This document shows positions 1 to 5,096 of a DNA stretch of 5,239 bases, one piece after another. Position 1 is the stretch's first letter. The number at the start of each line of letters is the position of its first letter. The translations under genes and the position numbers were made by a program. The notes beneath the pieces are model-generated. The model saw only the letters and a list, made by a program, of their open reading frames with translations. It was not told the DNA's origin and searched no databases. This stretch comes from Nitrospirota bacterium (GTDB lineage: Bacteria > Nitrospirota > Nitrospiria > Nitrospirales > UBA8639): the NCBI GenBank assembly GCA_029879555.1, contig JAOUQB010000204.1, forward strand, positions 1 through 5,239, given 5' to 3'.

Positions 1-505
1 TATCAGGACAATTTCACCCTTGCGCAAGAAACAACAAGCACCGCAGTAAGAATTCATCCCCCCTACGTCATCCCCGCAGGTCGTTGAGCCTGCCCCTGCA
101 GTTGTTGGCAGGCGGGCATCCATCTTTATCCTCTCAACCGATCAAGCCCGGGGAAAACCGAAAAAAACGGGCTTTCCGCTCAAACAGGAAATCAGGCAAG
201 AGAAACGGGTGAGAGGAGAAGAGCACACAAGATTTCTAAGCACGGCAGGAATCATCCGGGAAGGCAAGGTCTCATCCCGATGCTGGGCCTTGTCTCAACA
301 TGCAAGTGCAGATACTATTTTGACGGATGTGAAAATCGCGGAACGATGGGCGAATAAATTGTCAGATGTTTTGATGATCACAGGAGCACCGCCCGACAAA
401 CCAAAGCCACCATACGTGGCTATTCCCTTGCGGAGAAACTGCGAGCCGGAGCCGCTTCACCCACAAGTGGACGAGCGACAACACTAAAAAAAAAGGACAA
501 TGGAC
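1..505. other. Gene-free region upstream of the TSUP gene
   Basis: No convincing gene is visible on either strand. An open frame at 209-487 gives a 92-residue product with no recognisable domain, no hydrophobic pattern and no good ribosome binding site, so it is not called. The stretch holds a 10-base palindrome CTTGCGCAAG at 19-28, a dispersed repeat copy at about 66-221, and a small perfect hairpin at 405-421 (AGCCAC, 5-base loop, GTGGCT). A TTGACG box at 320-325 resembles a -35 element, but no good -10 lies at the right distance, so no promoter is assigned to the downstream gene. Confidence 0.6.
66..221 (+). repeat. Dispersed intergenic repeat, copy A
   Basis: This stretch shares a colinear series of blocks with 4143-4274: CGTCAT (66), CCATCTT (120), CTCAACCGA (133), GAGAAACGGG (200) and AGGAGAAG (214). 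The spacing from CCATCTT to CTCAACCGA is 13 in both copies, and from CTCAACCGA to GAGAAACGGG 67 here against 69 there, so this is common descent rather than chance. The left part contains a hairpin, GCCTGCC (88-94) with GGCAGGC (107-113), that is longer than its counterpart in copy B. Both copies lie about 250-290 bases upstream of a membrane-protein gene. Whether it is a decayed mobile element, a REP-like element or a shared regulatory region cannot be decided here. Confidence 0.7.
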
Positions 506-865
506 ATGGATGGAACTGGGCTAGCGATGATTGCGAGCGGAGTGGTGGTGAGCCTGGTATCCGCCTTCACCGGGCTGGGCGGCGGATTTTTGATGGTTCC
601 TCTGCTCTTATTCCTGGGATTCACCGCCCAGAAAGCGGTGGGCACGTCATTCCTTGCGATCCTGATCATCGCGGTCTCGGCGCTAGTTGCCCATAACAAA
701 CTGGCCAATGTGGATTACAAATATGGGTTCCTGCTCGGCGTGGGTGGAATCGTGGGCGCGCAAATCGGCGCACGCCTACTACCAGAAGTCTCCGATGCCC
801 TCTTTAAGAAAATTTTTGCCGTCACCCTTATCGGTCTGGCCATCTATCTGTTGGTCAAGAAATAA
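506..865 (+). CDS. Half-length TauE/SafE (TSUP) family membrane protein
   Basis: A small integral membrane protein of 119 residues with about four hydrophobic segments (roughly 6-22, 27-40, 45-63 and 74-92, with a final one at 103-118). It carries the TSUP signature GLGGGFLMVPLLLFLGF near its N-terminus, followed by the conserved AVGTSF element and a Gly-rich segment (GVGGIVGAQIGARL). Family members move sulfur oxyanions or organosulfonates across the inner membrane, but the substrate here cannot be read from sequence. Ordinary family members are about twice this length and contain two such halves, so this one would have to act as a homo-oligomer or with a partner. Two starts are possible, ATG 500 and ATG 506. 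The AAAAGGA at 491-497 lies 8 bases before 506 but only 2 before 500, so 506 is preferred. The frame is intact and ends in a basic tail (VKK), so it does not look like a truncated gene. Confidence 0.88.
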   Translation: MDGTGLAMIASGVVVSLVSAFTGLGGGFLMVPLLLFLGFTAQKAVGTSFLAILIIAVSALVAHNKLANVDYKYGFLLGVGGIVGAQIGARLLPEVSDALFKKIFAVTLIGLAIYLLVKK

Positions 866-895
866 TATGATCCGATGCGTGCGTTCCGTAGGGCT

Positions 896-924
896 TTGAC
901 AAACAGAGATCGTTCCCGCATATT
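896..924 (+). promoter_or_regulatory. Putative sigma70-type promoter
   Basis: A perfect TTGACA at 896-901 is followed, after 17 bases, by CATATT at 919-924 (four of six matches to TATAAT). It lies in the gap after the TSUP gene and would start a transcript near 931, giving a leader of about 47 bases before the ATG at 978. Seen in sequence only; no upstream activator site was recognised. Confidence 0.45.
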
Positions 925-977
925 GCTGGGAGATATTCGTCCGTGTGCCCCTTGTCTCATGTTGTGAGGATTGTGTT

Positions 978-1319
978 ATGGGCTTGTGGTTTATTCCAGC
1001 ACTCAAGGCCGTGCTTCCACATATCGGCACCATCATTTCGGCTACCGCTCCGGCATTTACCAAAAAAGGCGCGGCTCCGACGACCGATCAGACCCAACTG
1101 CTGCAACAACAGATCAGCGAATTGCAAACCGCCGCTTCCCAAAATGCCACGCATGTCAAAGAACTCGCCGAACAGTTACAGCGAACCGTGGCCGCCATCG
1201 AAGAGGCCGCCACAGAAGCCAAAGCCACGCATCAAAAGGCCTGGCAATTGAGTCTGGCGGCCATAGGCATCGCCGTGCTCTCCCTCTTTGCCGTCGTCTT
1301 CCACGTGCTGACCCTGTAA
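978..1319 (+). CDS. Small coiled-coil protein with C-terminal membrane anchor
   Basis: Product of 113 residues, not assigned to a named family. Order: a mildly hydrophobic N-terminal segment (MGLWFIPALKAVLPHIGTII, about 3-27), a short KKG linker, a Gln/Ala/Glu-rich helix from about 38 to 88, and a strong membrane segment at 91-113 running to the C-terminus. The helix has a clean heptad pattern (I46, L49, A53, N56, V60, L63, L67, T70, I74, A77), indicating a coiled coil and so oligomerisation. The coiled coil probably lies on one side of the inner membrane, with the last segment as anchor. A GTG at 945 could extend it by 11 residues, but ATG 978 has GAGGA at 966-970 with 7-base spacing and gives the better hydrophobic start. 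It has its own putative promoter and is 112 bases from the preceding gene, so it is probably transcribed alone. Function unknown. Confidence 0.8.
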   Translation: MGLWFIPALKAVLPHIGTIISATAPAFTKKGAAPTTDQTQLLQQQISELQTAASQNATHVKELAEQLQRTVAAIEEAATEAKATHQKAWQLSLAAIGIAVLSLFAVVFHVLTL

Positions 1320-1345
1320 GGCCTTTCCTCCGCACGTCATCGCAT

Positions 1346-1366
1346 GCGTGCCTCAAAAAGGCGCGC
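1346..1366 (+). terminator. Hairpin after the coiled-coil gene, possible terminator
   Basis: GCGTGCCT (1346-1353), a loop of five bases (CAAAA), and AGGCGCGC (1359-1366) form an eight-pair stem with one G-U pair, 27 bases after the stop codon. It is followed only by GCTT, not a T run, so termination would be weak or Rho-assisted. Confidence 0.35.
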
Positions 1367-1456
1367 GCTTCAGAAAGTCAAAAATCCCATTCCTACAAAC
1401 ACTTCCCTGCGAATACATTCGTTCAGATATTCATCGACCACCTCCTGAGAGAAGTT

Positions 1457-1509
1457 GTCATTCTGATCCATTCGACTTGGCTCAGGACAAAGGCTCAGCG
1501 AAGGATCTG
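1457..1509 (+). repeat. Composite repeat of the GTCATTCTGA...GCGAAGGATCTG type
   Basis: GTCATTCTGA (1457-1466) and CTCAGCGAAGGATCTG (1494-1509) look like the two ends of the common bacterial intergenic repeat in which they are normally almost adjacent. Between them sits a segment (1469-1493) with ATTCGACTTGGCTCAGGACA, whose reverse complement contains TTTGTCCTGAGC and GTCGAA. The same two elements occur at 2752-2787 in the opposite orientation. It therefore reads as one repeat module nested in another. The wide occurrence of such repeats is from general knowledge; the match within this window is seen directly. Confidence 0.5.
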
Positions 1510-1664
1510 TGCCCAGCCCCACCCTATCACGCACGACTCCCGACCCCCAGAACATCCGAGAGCACATAAAGAAACGCGTGATGACAGCAGGGGGAAAAAT
1601 CGCCATCCGTCATCGTGATTTCGTGATTGAGCCCGCCTCTGCTATTTTAGGGTAAATCCAAAAA

Positions 1665-1724
1665 GTCCCAGGCCCGAGACCTGGACACCGACCGGCTGGA
1701 CAGGAGAGAAAGGGCATCCCCTTT
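1665..1724 (+). promoter_or_regulatory. Structured leader upstream of the 99-aa gene
   Basis: Two short hairpins lie 54-114 bases before the start at 1779. The first pairs CCAGG (1668-1672) with CCTGG (1680-1684), or a bulged version reaching GTC and GAC. The second pairs AAAGGG (1709-1714) with CCCTTT (1719-1724) around a four-base loop. A 7-mer CTGGACA repeats at 1681-1687 and 1696-1702. They could be part of a 5' untranslated region or an operator, but no known riboswitch or regulator site was recognised. Confidence 0.25.
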
Positions 1725-1778
1725 GAGATGGCTCGCCTGACGGGGTATGGCTTGAACAACTGAAAAAAAGGAGCGTAC

Positions 1779-2078
1779 ATGACGAACGAGGAAAAAGAAC
1801 AACTCATCCGTCCGTGGATTGACCCCGAAGAACGGATCACCGTGCATTTCCTTGACGCGCCGGATCTGAACGCCGAAGTCACGGGCTGCACCGAGCGATT
1901 GGTCGACCTCGCCATTGAGACGCACGTGACGCATATGAAACAACACCTTTCCCTCCCGCTCAGCCAGGTTGAGGTGTCGGAAGATTTCTCGCACTACACG
2001 CGAGATCCCGAGCGACCCCTGCAAGGAAGCCGATTGATGCTGGTCATCAATGAGAAGCGCCCAGCCATCATTTACTAG
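1779..2078 (+). CDS. Small soluble protein of unknown function, 99 aa
   Basis: Not recognised. The product is acidic, with no signal peptide or membrane segment, so it is probably cytoplasmic. Residues 1-18 are charged and likely helical. From 19 on there are alternating hydrophobic stretches (ITVHFL, AEVTG, LVDLAIETHV, SQVEVSEDF, RLMLVINEK) that suggest a small beta-rich domain, perhaps a PilZ-like or Sm-like barrel, though no diagnostic motif is present. It has one Cys (C37) and several His (H49, H52, H56, H72). Translation starts at ATG 1779 behind a strong AAGGAG (1768-1773) five bases upstream, good support for a real gene. The next gene starts 96 bases downstream on the same strand with no obvious terminator between, so the two may share a transcript. 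The upstream leader is structured. Confidence 0.8.
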   Translation: MTNEEKEQLIRPWIDPEERITVHFLDAPDLNAEVTGCTERLVDLAIETHVTHMKQHLSLPLSQVEVSEDFSHYTRDPERPLQGSRLMLVINEKRPAIIY

Positions 2079-2174
2079 TGACCACGGAGGCCATGGCCAT
2101 CTTGGACGGACACCCTGACGACGATGGGAGGGGCTTCGCCAACGGTTCAATCAGGAGAGAAGGGAAAGGGGCTT

Positions 2175-2627
2175 ATGACGAGACGGTTTTCTCAGAACAT
2201 GCTGCTGCTATCCATGCTACTCCTGGCCCCCATGGCCCATGGAGCAACACCGGGAGAATTCAGAGTGAAGGAGTCTCGCCTCGCATCGTGCCCGGACAGT
2301 CCGAATTGCGTCTGCACCCTTGATGATGCCGAAGACCACGCGATTGCACCCTATCGCTATCGGAAGACCCTGGATGAAGCCAAAGCGGTGGTGAAACAGG
2401 TCTTCAGTGAACGGAGTCGCACCGAGTTGGTGCAGGAAGAGGCGGCCTACCTTCATTACGAAGTCAGGAGTCTCCTATTTCGCTTTGTTGATGATGTCGA
2501 GATCCTCTTTGATGACACCTCGAAGATCATACACTTCCGGTCGGCATCACGGATGGGGTATTCCGATTTTGGGGTCAACCGGAGGCGAATGGAGGAAATT
2601 CGAAGTTTGCTGGAAGGCAAACTCTAG
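2175..2627 (+). CDS. DUF1499 family protein, exported
   Basis: Product of 150 residues. The N-terminus is a signal peptide (MTRRF, then a Leu/Met-rich core at 9-20) with a plausible cleavage after AHG at 23, so the mature protein should be periplasmic. There is no cysteine at the cleavage site, so it is not a lipoprotein. The DUF1499 hallmark CPDSPNCV follows at 39-46. The rest matches the family pattern: a helix with a ...DEAKAVVKQVF segment, the strand LHYEVRSLLFRFVDDVEILFD, and the closing FRSASRMGYSDFGVNRRRMEEIRSLL. The function of the family is unknown. An earlier in-frame start at 2124 would add 17 residues in front of the signal peptide and is rejected. ATG 2175 has purine-rich AAAGGGG just upstream, though with short spacing. 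Three cysteines (39, 45, 47) cluster at the hallmark, which could allow a disulfide in the periplasm. Confidence 0.9.
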   Translation: MTRRFSQNMLLLSMLLLAPMAHGATPGEFRVKESRLASCPDSPNCVCTLDDAEDHAIAPYRYRKTLDEAKAVVKQVFSERSRTELVQEEAAYLHYEVRSLLFRFVDDVEILFDDTSKIIHFRSASRMGYSDFGVNRRRMEEIRSLLEGKL

Positions 2628-2714
2628 CCAGATGTGAGCGTAGCGCACGCACCATCACGCACCCTCTAGCCATGGGGCGACCACGCACGGCCAGGATTCG
2701 GCTTGCAATTGATT

Positions 2715-2803
2715 GTCATCCCGAGCCCTCACCCCCTTGATGGAGAATCCGTTTGTCCTGAGCAGCCTGCGGAGCGGGCAGGTCGAAGTAGTGCGAACCG
2801 ACC
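2715..2803 (+). repeat. Repeat with hairpin core, related to the one at 1457-1509
   Basis: Starts with TGTCATCCCGAGC (about 2715) and GGAGAATCC, then TTTGTCCTGAGC (2752-2763), a hairpin CCTGC (2766-2770) with GCAGG (2778-2782), GTCGAAG, and GCGAACC. TTTGTCCTGAGC and GTCGAA also occur, inverted, inside 1469-1493. The segment between them here is longer and contains the hairpin. It lies in the spacer between the DUF1499 gene and the transporter gene. Confidence 0.5.
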
Positions 2804-2820
2804 AACTGCAGTTTTTTTTT
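2781..2820 (+). terminator. Possible terminator formed by repeat edge and T9 run
   Basis: GGTCG (2781-2785) can pair with CGACC (2799-2803), and a run of nine T follows at 2812-2820. The eight-base gap between stem and T run and the 13-base loop make it a poor intrinsic terminator. The T run ends only 33 bases before the transporter start, so it may instead be an upstream promoter or spacer element. Confidence 0.25.
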
Positions 2821-2853
2821 GATCATGAGGATTAATCGAATGGAGTCTCGGAA

Positions 2854-3933
2854 ATGCCAGCCTTAAGGAATGCCGTAGAAGCGCTCGTCCAGCTGATCCA
2901 TCGCTATTTCATCTGGGCCACCATCGGCGCCTATGTCCTGGCGGCCATCGCACCGAATCTCGGCCTCTGGATTCGGAATATCGAACTGGGCAGCATCACC
3001 CTCCTGCAAAACCAGGTGGTGCTTTCCGTGCCACTCTTGTTACTGGCCGCGCTCTTATTCAATGCCGGTCTCGGTGTCAAAGTGCGGGAACTCAGGCAGC
3101 TTCTTCAACAACCATTCGTGCTTGTGAGTGGCCTCTTGGGAAACCTGGCCACACCCCTGGTCTGTATCCTGGGGTTCAGCCTGGCGTTACAATTCTGGTA
3201 CGAATCAGAAGAAGTACAACAGATTCTGGTCGGCCTGGCTCTTGTGGCAGCCATGCCCATCGCAGGAGCCTCCCCCGCCTGGGCACAGAATGCCAACGGC
3301 AATCTGGCGCTCAGCCTCGGTCTCGTCCTGCTCACCACGGCCCTCAGTCCGCTCTTCACCCCCATGGTTCTCCATGTTGTAGGCTTTGTGACCATCGATG
3401 ATTACTCCGAAGATTTGCACGAACTCGCTTCAAACGGCGCGGTCGCGTTCCTGGGTATTTGGGTCATTCTGCCTGCAGTGCTCGGCATCCTGACCCAATG
3501 GGTTCTCGGAGAGCGTCGTCTGGCCACAAGCAAACCCTATGTCAAACTCCTCAACTATGGCGTCTTGGTGTCGCTCACCTATTCCAATGCCGCACTCGCC
3601 TTGCCCAAGGCCTTCTCGAACCCGGACATCGACTTTCTGGTGATCATTGGGGTGATCTCCTTCCTTTTGTGCCTTGCCGCATTTGGTTCAGGATATCTAC
3701 TGTCCCGTGTGTTCCGAACAGACCGCAGCGACAGGGTCTCTCTGATGTTTGGTCTCGGCATGAATAATAATGGCGCAGGGCTCGTCCTGGCCTCTATGGC
3801 CTTAGGCGATCATCCGGAAGTCATGCTACCCATTATCTTTTACAATCTCGTCCAACACCTCATGGCCGCCTCGGTCGATCGTATCATGTTTCAGCAAGCC
3901 CAACAGATGGAGGCAACAAGAGTCGGGACATAA
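2854..3933 (+). CDS. BASS/SBF-fold transporter (bile acid:sodium symporter-like)
   Basis: A 359-residue inner-membrane protein with about nine to ten hydrophobic segments and the two-repeat layout of the bile acid:sodium symporter family. Its TM4-like crossover region is MPIAGASPAWAQNANGNLAL (134-153), followed by TTALSPLFTP. The TM9-like region is FGLGMNNNGAGLVLA (299-313). Known members carry bile acids, pantoate-type acids or other organic anions with sodium; the substrate here is unknown. Aligned by eye with the bacterial ASBT template, the sodium-site glutamate is replaced by Gly300, the following Gln by Asn304, the Asn after the TM4 serine by Pro141, and the TM3 Gln by Asn97. Coupling may therefore differ from the sodium symporters. 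The extra loop at 179-193 (TIDDYSEDLHELASN) is acidic. ATG 2854 has GGAG at 2842-2845 with 8-base spacing. The gene is flanked by long spacers and is probably monocistronic. Family call is firm; the residue-level comparison is inference. Confidence 0.88.
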   Translation: MPALRNAVEALVQLIHRYFIWATIGAYVLAAIAPNLGLWIRNIELGSITLLQNQVVLSVPLLLLAALLFNAGLGVKVRELRQLLQQPFVLVSGLLGNLATPLVCILGFSLALQFWYESEEVQQILVGLALVAAMPIAGASPAWAQNANGNLALSLGLVLLTTALSPLFTPMVLHVVGFVTIDDYSEDLHELASNGAVAFLGIWVILPAVLGILTQWVLGERRLATSKPYVKLLNYGVLVSLTYSNAALALPKAFSNPDIDFLVIIGVISFLLCLAAFGSGYLLSRVFRTDRSDRVSLMFGLGMNNNGAGLVLASMALGDHPEVMLPIIFYNLVQHLMAASVDRIMFQQAQQMEATRVGT

Positions 3934-3957
3934 AAGAAATCACGTTTACCACATGTG

Positions 3958-3990
3958 TTCTTCAGCCGTTTGCCCGAGCAGACAGAAGAA
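3958..3990 (+). terminator. Imperfect hairpin after the transporter gene
   Basis: TTCTTC (3958-3963) pairs with GAAGAA (3985-3990). Inside it GTTTGC (3968-3973) pairs with GCAGAC (3978-3983) around a CCGA loop, with one G-U pair. It lies 24 bases after the stop codon. No T run follows, so it may stabilise or process the 3' end rather than terminate by itself. Confidence 0.35.
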
Positions 3991-4009
3991 GATTCATCAT
4001 TCACCCTGA

Positions 4010-4029
4010 TCGCCAACATATGTTGGCGA
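4010..4029. repeat. Perfect 20-base palindrome
   Basis: TCGCCAACATATGTTGGCGA is its own reverse complement with no loop, centred on CATATG. Perfect unlooped symmetry of this length suits a dimeric DNA-binding protein site better than an RNA hairpin. A second, looped inverted repeat follows directly: ACC and GCCCC (4029-4036) with GGGGC and GGT (4045-4054). Confidence 0.6.
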
Positions 4030-4142
4030 CCGCCCCGTCTTCGTGGGGCCTGGTTGCCCGTTGGATGCGCTGATCATCTCGCAAATTTCCATGCTCATGT
4101 CTGACCCCTAGTCCAAGGATCGGCAAACATTTTTATTCCCTC

Positions 4143-4274
4143 CGTCATGCCCGACATTGTTTATCGGGCAGCCATCTTCACCCGCTCAACCGACCGCGAC
4201 CGGCGAAAATCGAAAAGAAAAAGTTCTTCCTGCTCCAACATGAACTTGGCCGAGAGAAACGGGGGAAGGAGAAG
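4143..4274 (+). repeat. Dispersed intergenic repeat, copy B
   Basis: Diverged copy of the element at 66-221, in the same orientation: CGTCAT (4143), CCATCTT (4172), CTCAACCGA (4185), GAGAAACGGG (4254) and AGGAGAAG (4267). Its left hairpin is a perfect TGCCCGA (4148-4154) with TCGGGCA (4164-4170) and a nine-base loop, and is about 25 bases shorter in total than the one in copy A. The right edge runs straight into a G-rich tract that copy A lacks. Confidence 0.7.
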
Positions 4275-4301
4275 GGGGTTGGGGGCTAGGGGCAAGGTGG
4301 G
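4261..4301 (+). other. Putative G-quadruplex-forming tract
   Basis: Five G runs lie on the + strand: 4261-4265, 4274-4278, 4281-4285, 4289-4292 and 4299-4301. The last four have loops of 2, 3 and 6 bases, which meets the usual G3+ N1-7 rule for an intramolecular quadruplex. It lies about 220 bases before the next gene, on the coding strand. Confidence 0.55.
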
Positions 4302-4403
4302 AGTGATGTGGGAATGTAAGGCCTAACCCTAAGAAAATTAATACTCATGCCTGACCTCACATCCTCTGGGAAGCGGACCCTATTTTTCTGAATACTCCAA
4401 CCC

Positions 4404-4431
4404 CTCATGTGTCATGCCGACACGAGTTTTT
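4404..4431 (+). terminator. Terminator-like hairpin upstream of the cytochrome-like gene
   Basis: GTGTC (4409-4413), loop ATGCC, GACAC (4419-4423), extended by CTC (4404-4406) with GAG (4424-4426) across a two-base bulge, then five T (4427-4431). This is the best match to an intrinsic terminator in the window. It ends about 90 bases before the start at 4523, so it could stop read-through or act as an attenuator in a leader. Confidence 0.4.
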
Positions 4432-4522
4432 CCCGCCGAGCCATTTCCAATTGCGTTTTAATCCCATAACATTGAGAATACCCCCTCTGGAACACCACCA
4501 CGAACCAATTGGGAACCTTCGC

Positions 4523-5074
4523 ATGAAAAAACTTAAAAGTATCCTCATATTTACGGCCATTGTGTTTCTCATCTCCCTGGGATACTTCCTCGCGATCTAT
4601 CCGAACCGGCCTGCGGATCCAGAGCACGAAACGTTTCTGCGCGAAATGGGTGAAGTCTTCGGGACACTCGGCATCTGGGCGCTGCTCATTATTTATGGAC
4701 GAACGTTGGTCAAATTGGCGTTTGGACAGGGGGGCCTCGCTCAGCGACTCGTCCCGGACGAGGTTGACGTGTCGGCGCTCCCACCATTCAAAATCCTGCT
4801 CAATGTGTTGAATCGCACGCATGTCTATGTGGGGATTGCCGCCATCGCCGTCATCGTGTTGCATATCGCGATGGTCGGCCTGCACGCAGACATCTTATTT
4901 TTCCCGGCCGTCTTGGCGCTGGTGCTGTGGCAAGGCGTGTTTGGGTTTTTCCTCACCTGGCGATTTTCTCCGCAGGAGTTAAAAAAGGCCTCCTATTATG
5001 TTCATGCGCAATTTCTCACCGGAATCATGATCGGCATCTTTTCGGTGTTTGGGCATCTGCTGCTCGACGATTAG
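4523..5074 (+). CDS. Five-helix membrane protein, possible di-heme b-type cytochrome
   Basis: Product of 183 residues with about five membrane segments (5-25, 45-65, 98-120, 123-145 and 162-181). By the positive-inside rule the N-terminus (KKLK) is cytoplasmic, and helices 3 and 5 both run from cytoplasm to periplasm. Helix 3 has H100 and H114 (HX13H); helix 5 has H161 and H178. The two helices are parallel, so the histidines form two levels, H100 with H161 and H114 with H178. This is the pattern expected for two stacked b hemes, as in cytochrome b561 or ferric reductase-like membrane domains. It would then pass electrons across the inner membrane. No CXXCH or flavin domain is present. I do not recognise an exact family, so the heme assignment is inference. 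A GTG at 4409 would add 38 residues, but it lies inside a hairpin and the added part is polar; ATG 4523 gives a clean first helix with a weak GGGAA (4511-4515). Confidence 0.75.
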   Translation: MKKLKSILIFTAIVFLISLGYFLAIYPNRPADPEHETFLREMGEVFGTLGIWALLIIYGRTLVKLAFGQGGLAQRLVPDEVDVSALPPFKILLNVLNRTHVYVGIAAIAVIVLHIAMVGLHADILFFPAVLALVLWQGVFGFFLTWRFSPQELKKASYYVHAQFLTGIMIGIFSVFGHLLLDD

Positions 5075-5096
5075 TCGTTGGCACCCACCGGCAAAC

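Larger units (their letters stand above)
1320..1778. other. Gene-free region with repeat and structured leader
   Basis: No supported gene. Frames on either strand here are short, lack ribosome binding sites and give Arg/Pro-rich or composition-biased products. The contents are a hairpin just after the upstream gene (1346-1366), a composite repeat (1457-1509), a tandem duplication of the 8-mer TCGTGATT (1613-1628), and two hairpins in the probable leader of the next gene (1665-1686 and 1709-1724). Confidence 0.6.
3934..4522. other. Gene-free region between the transporter and the membrane cytochrome-like gene
   Basis: No gene is supported on either strand. From left to right it contains an imperfect hairpin after the transporter (3958-3990), a 20-base perfect palindrome (4010-4029), a GC hairpin (4029-4054), repeat copy B (4143-4274), a G-quadruplex-type tract (4261-4301) and a terminator-like hairpin with a T5 run (4404-4431). 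The last 90 bases before the next gene hold a weak TTGCGT (4451-4456), 17 bases, GAGAAT (4474-4479) pair that could be a promoter, but the -35 matches only three of six positions. Confidence 0.6.

Noticed and set aside
209..487. 92-residue open frame before the TSUP gene
   Set aside because: Starts inside the repeat region with a GTG, has no ribosome binding site, and the product shows no domain, membrane pattern or other sign of a real protein.
971..1618. 215-residue + strand frame over the coiled-coil gene and spacer
   Set aside because: Arg/His/Ser-rich and low in hydrophobic pattern, runs through a repeat and a hairpin; out-of-frame reading of the real gene plus noncoding sequence.
1613..1628. 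Tandem copy of TCGTGATT
   Set aside because: Only two units of eight bases; too little to call a variable repeat or a regulator site.
1647..2150. Long minus-strand open frame opposite the 99-aa gene
   Set aside because: Arg/Ser-rich product with no recognisable domain. The + strand gene has a strong ribosome binding site and plausible protein composition, so this is its shadow.
2078..2323. 81-residue frame between the 99-aa and DUF1499 genes
   Set aside because: Overlaps the signal peptide and hallmark region of the DUF1499 gene in another frame; Pro/Gly/His-rich with no family features.
2647..2663. ACGCACC repeated at a 10-base interval after the DUF1499 gene
   Set aside because: Helical phasing is suggestive of a binding site, but it lies just after a gene, has two short units only, and no promoter is nearby.
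3934..4400. Possible tRNA, small RNA gene or CRISPR array in the long spacer
   Set aside because: No cloverleaf with a T-loop consensus and no regularly spaced identical repeats were seen; the hairpins and the repeat copy explain the visible structure.
4412..4885. 157-residue minus-strand open frame
   Set aside because: Antisense to the five-helix membrane protein; composition rich in His, Arg and Asp without structure. A shadow of the real gene.
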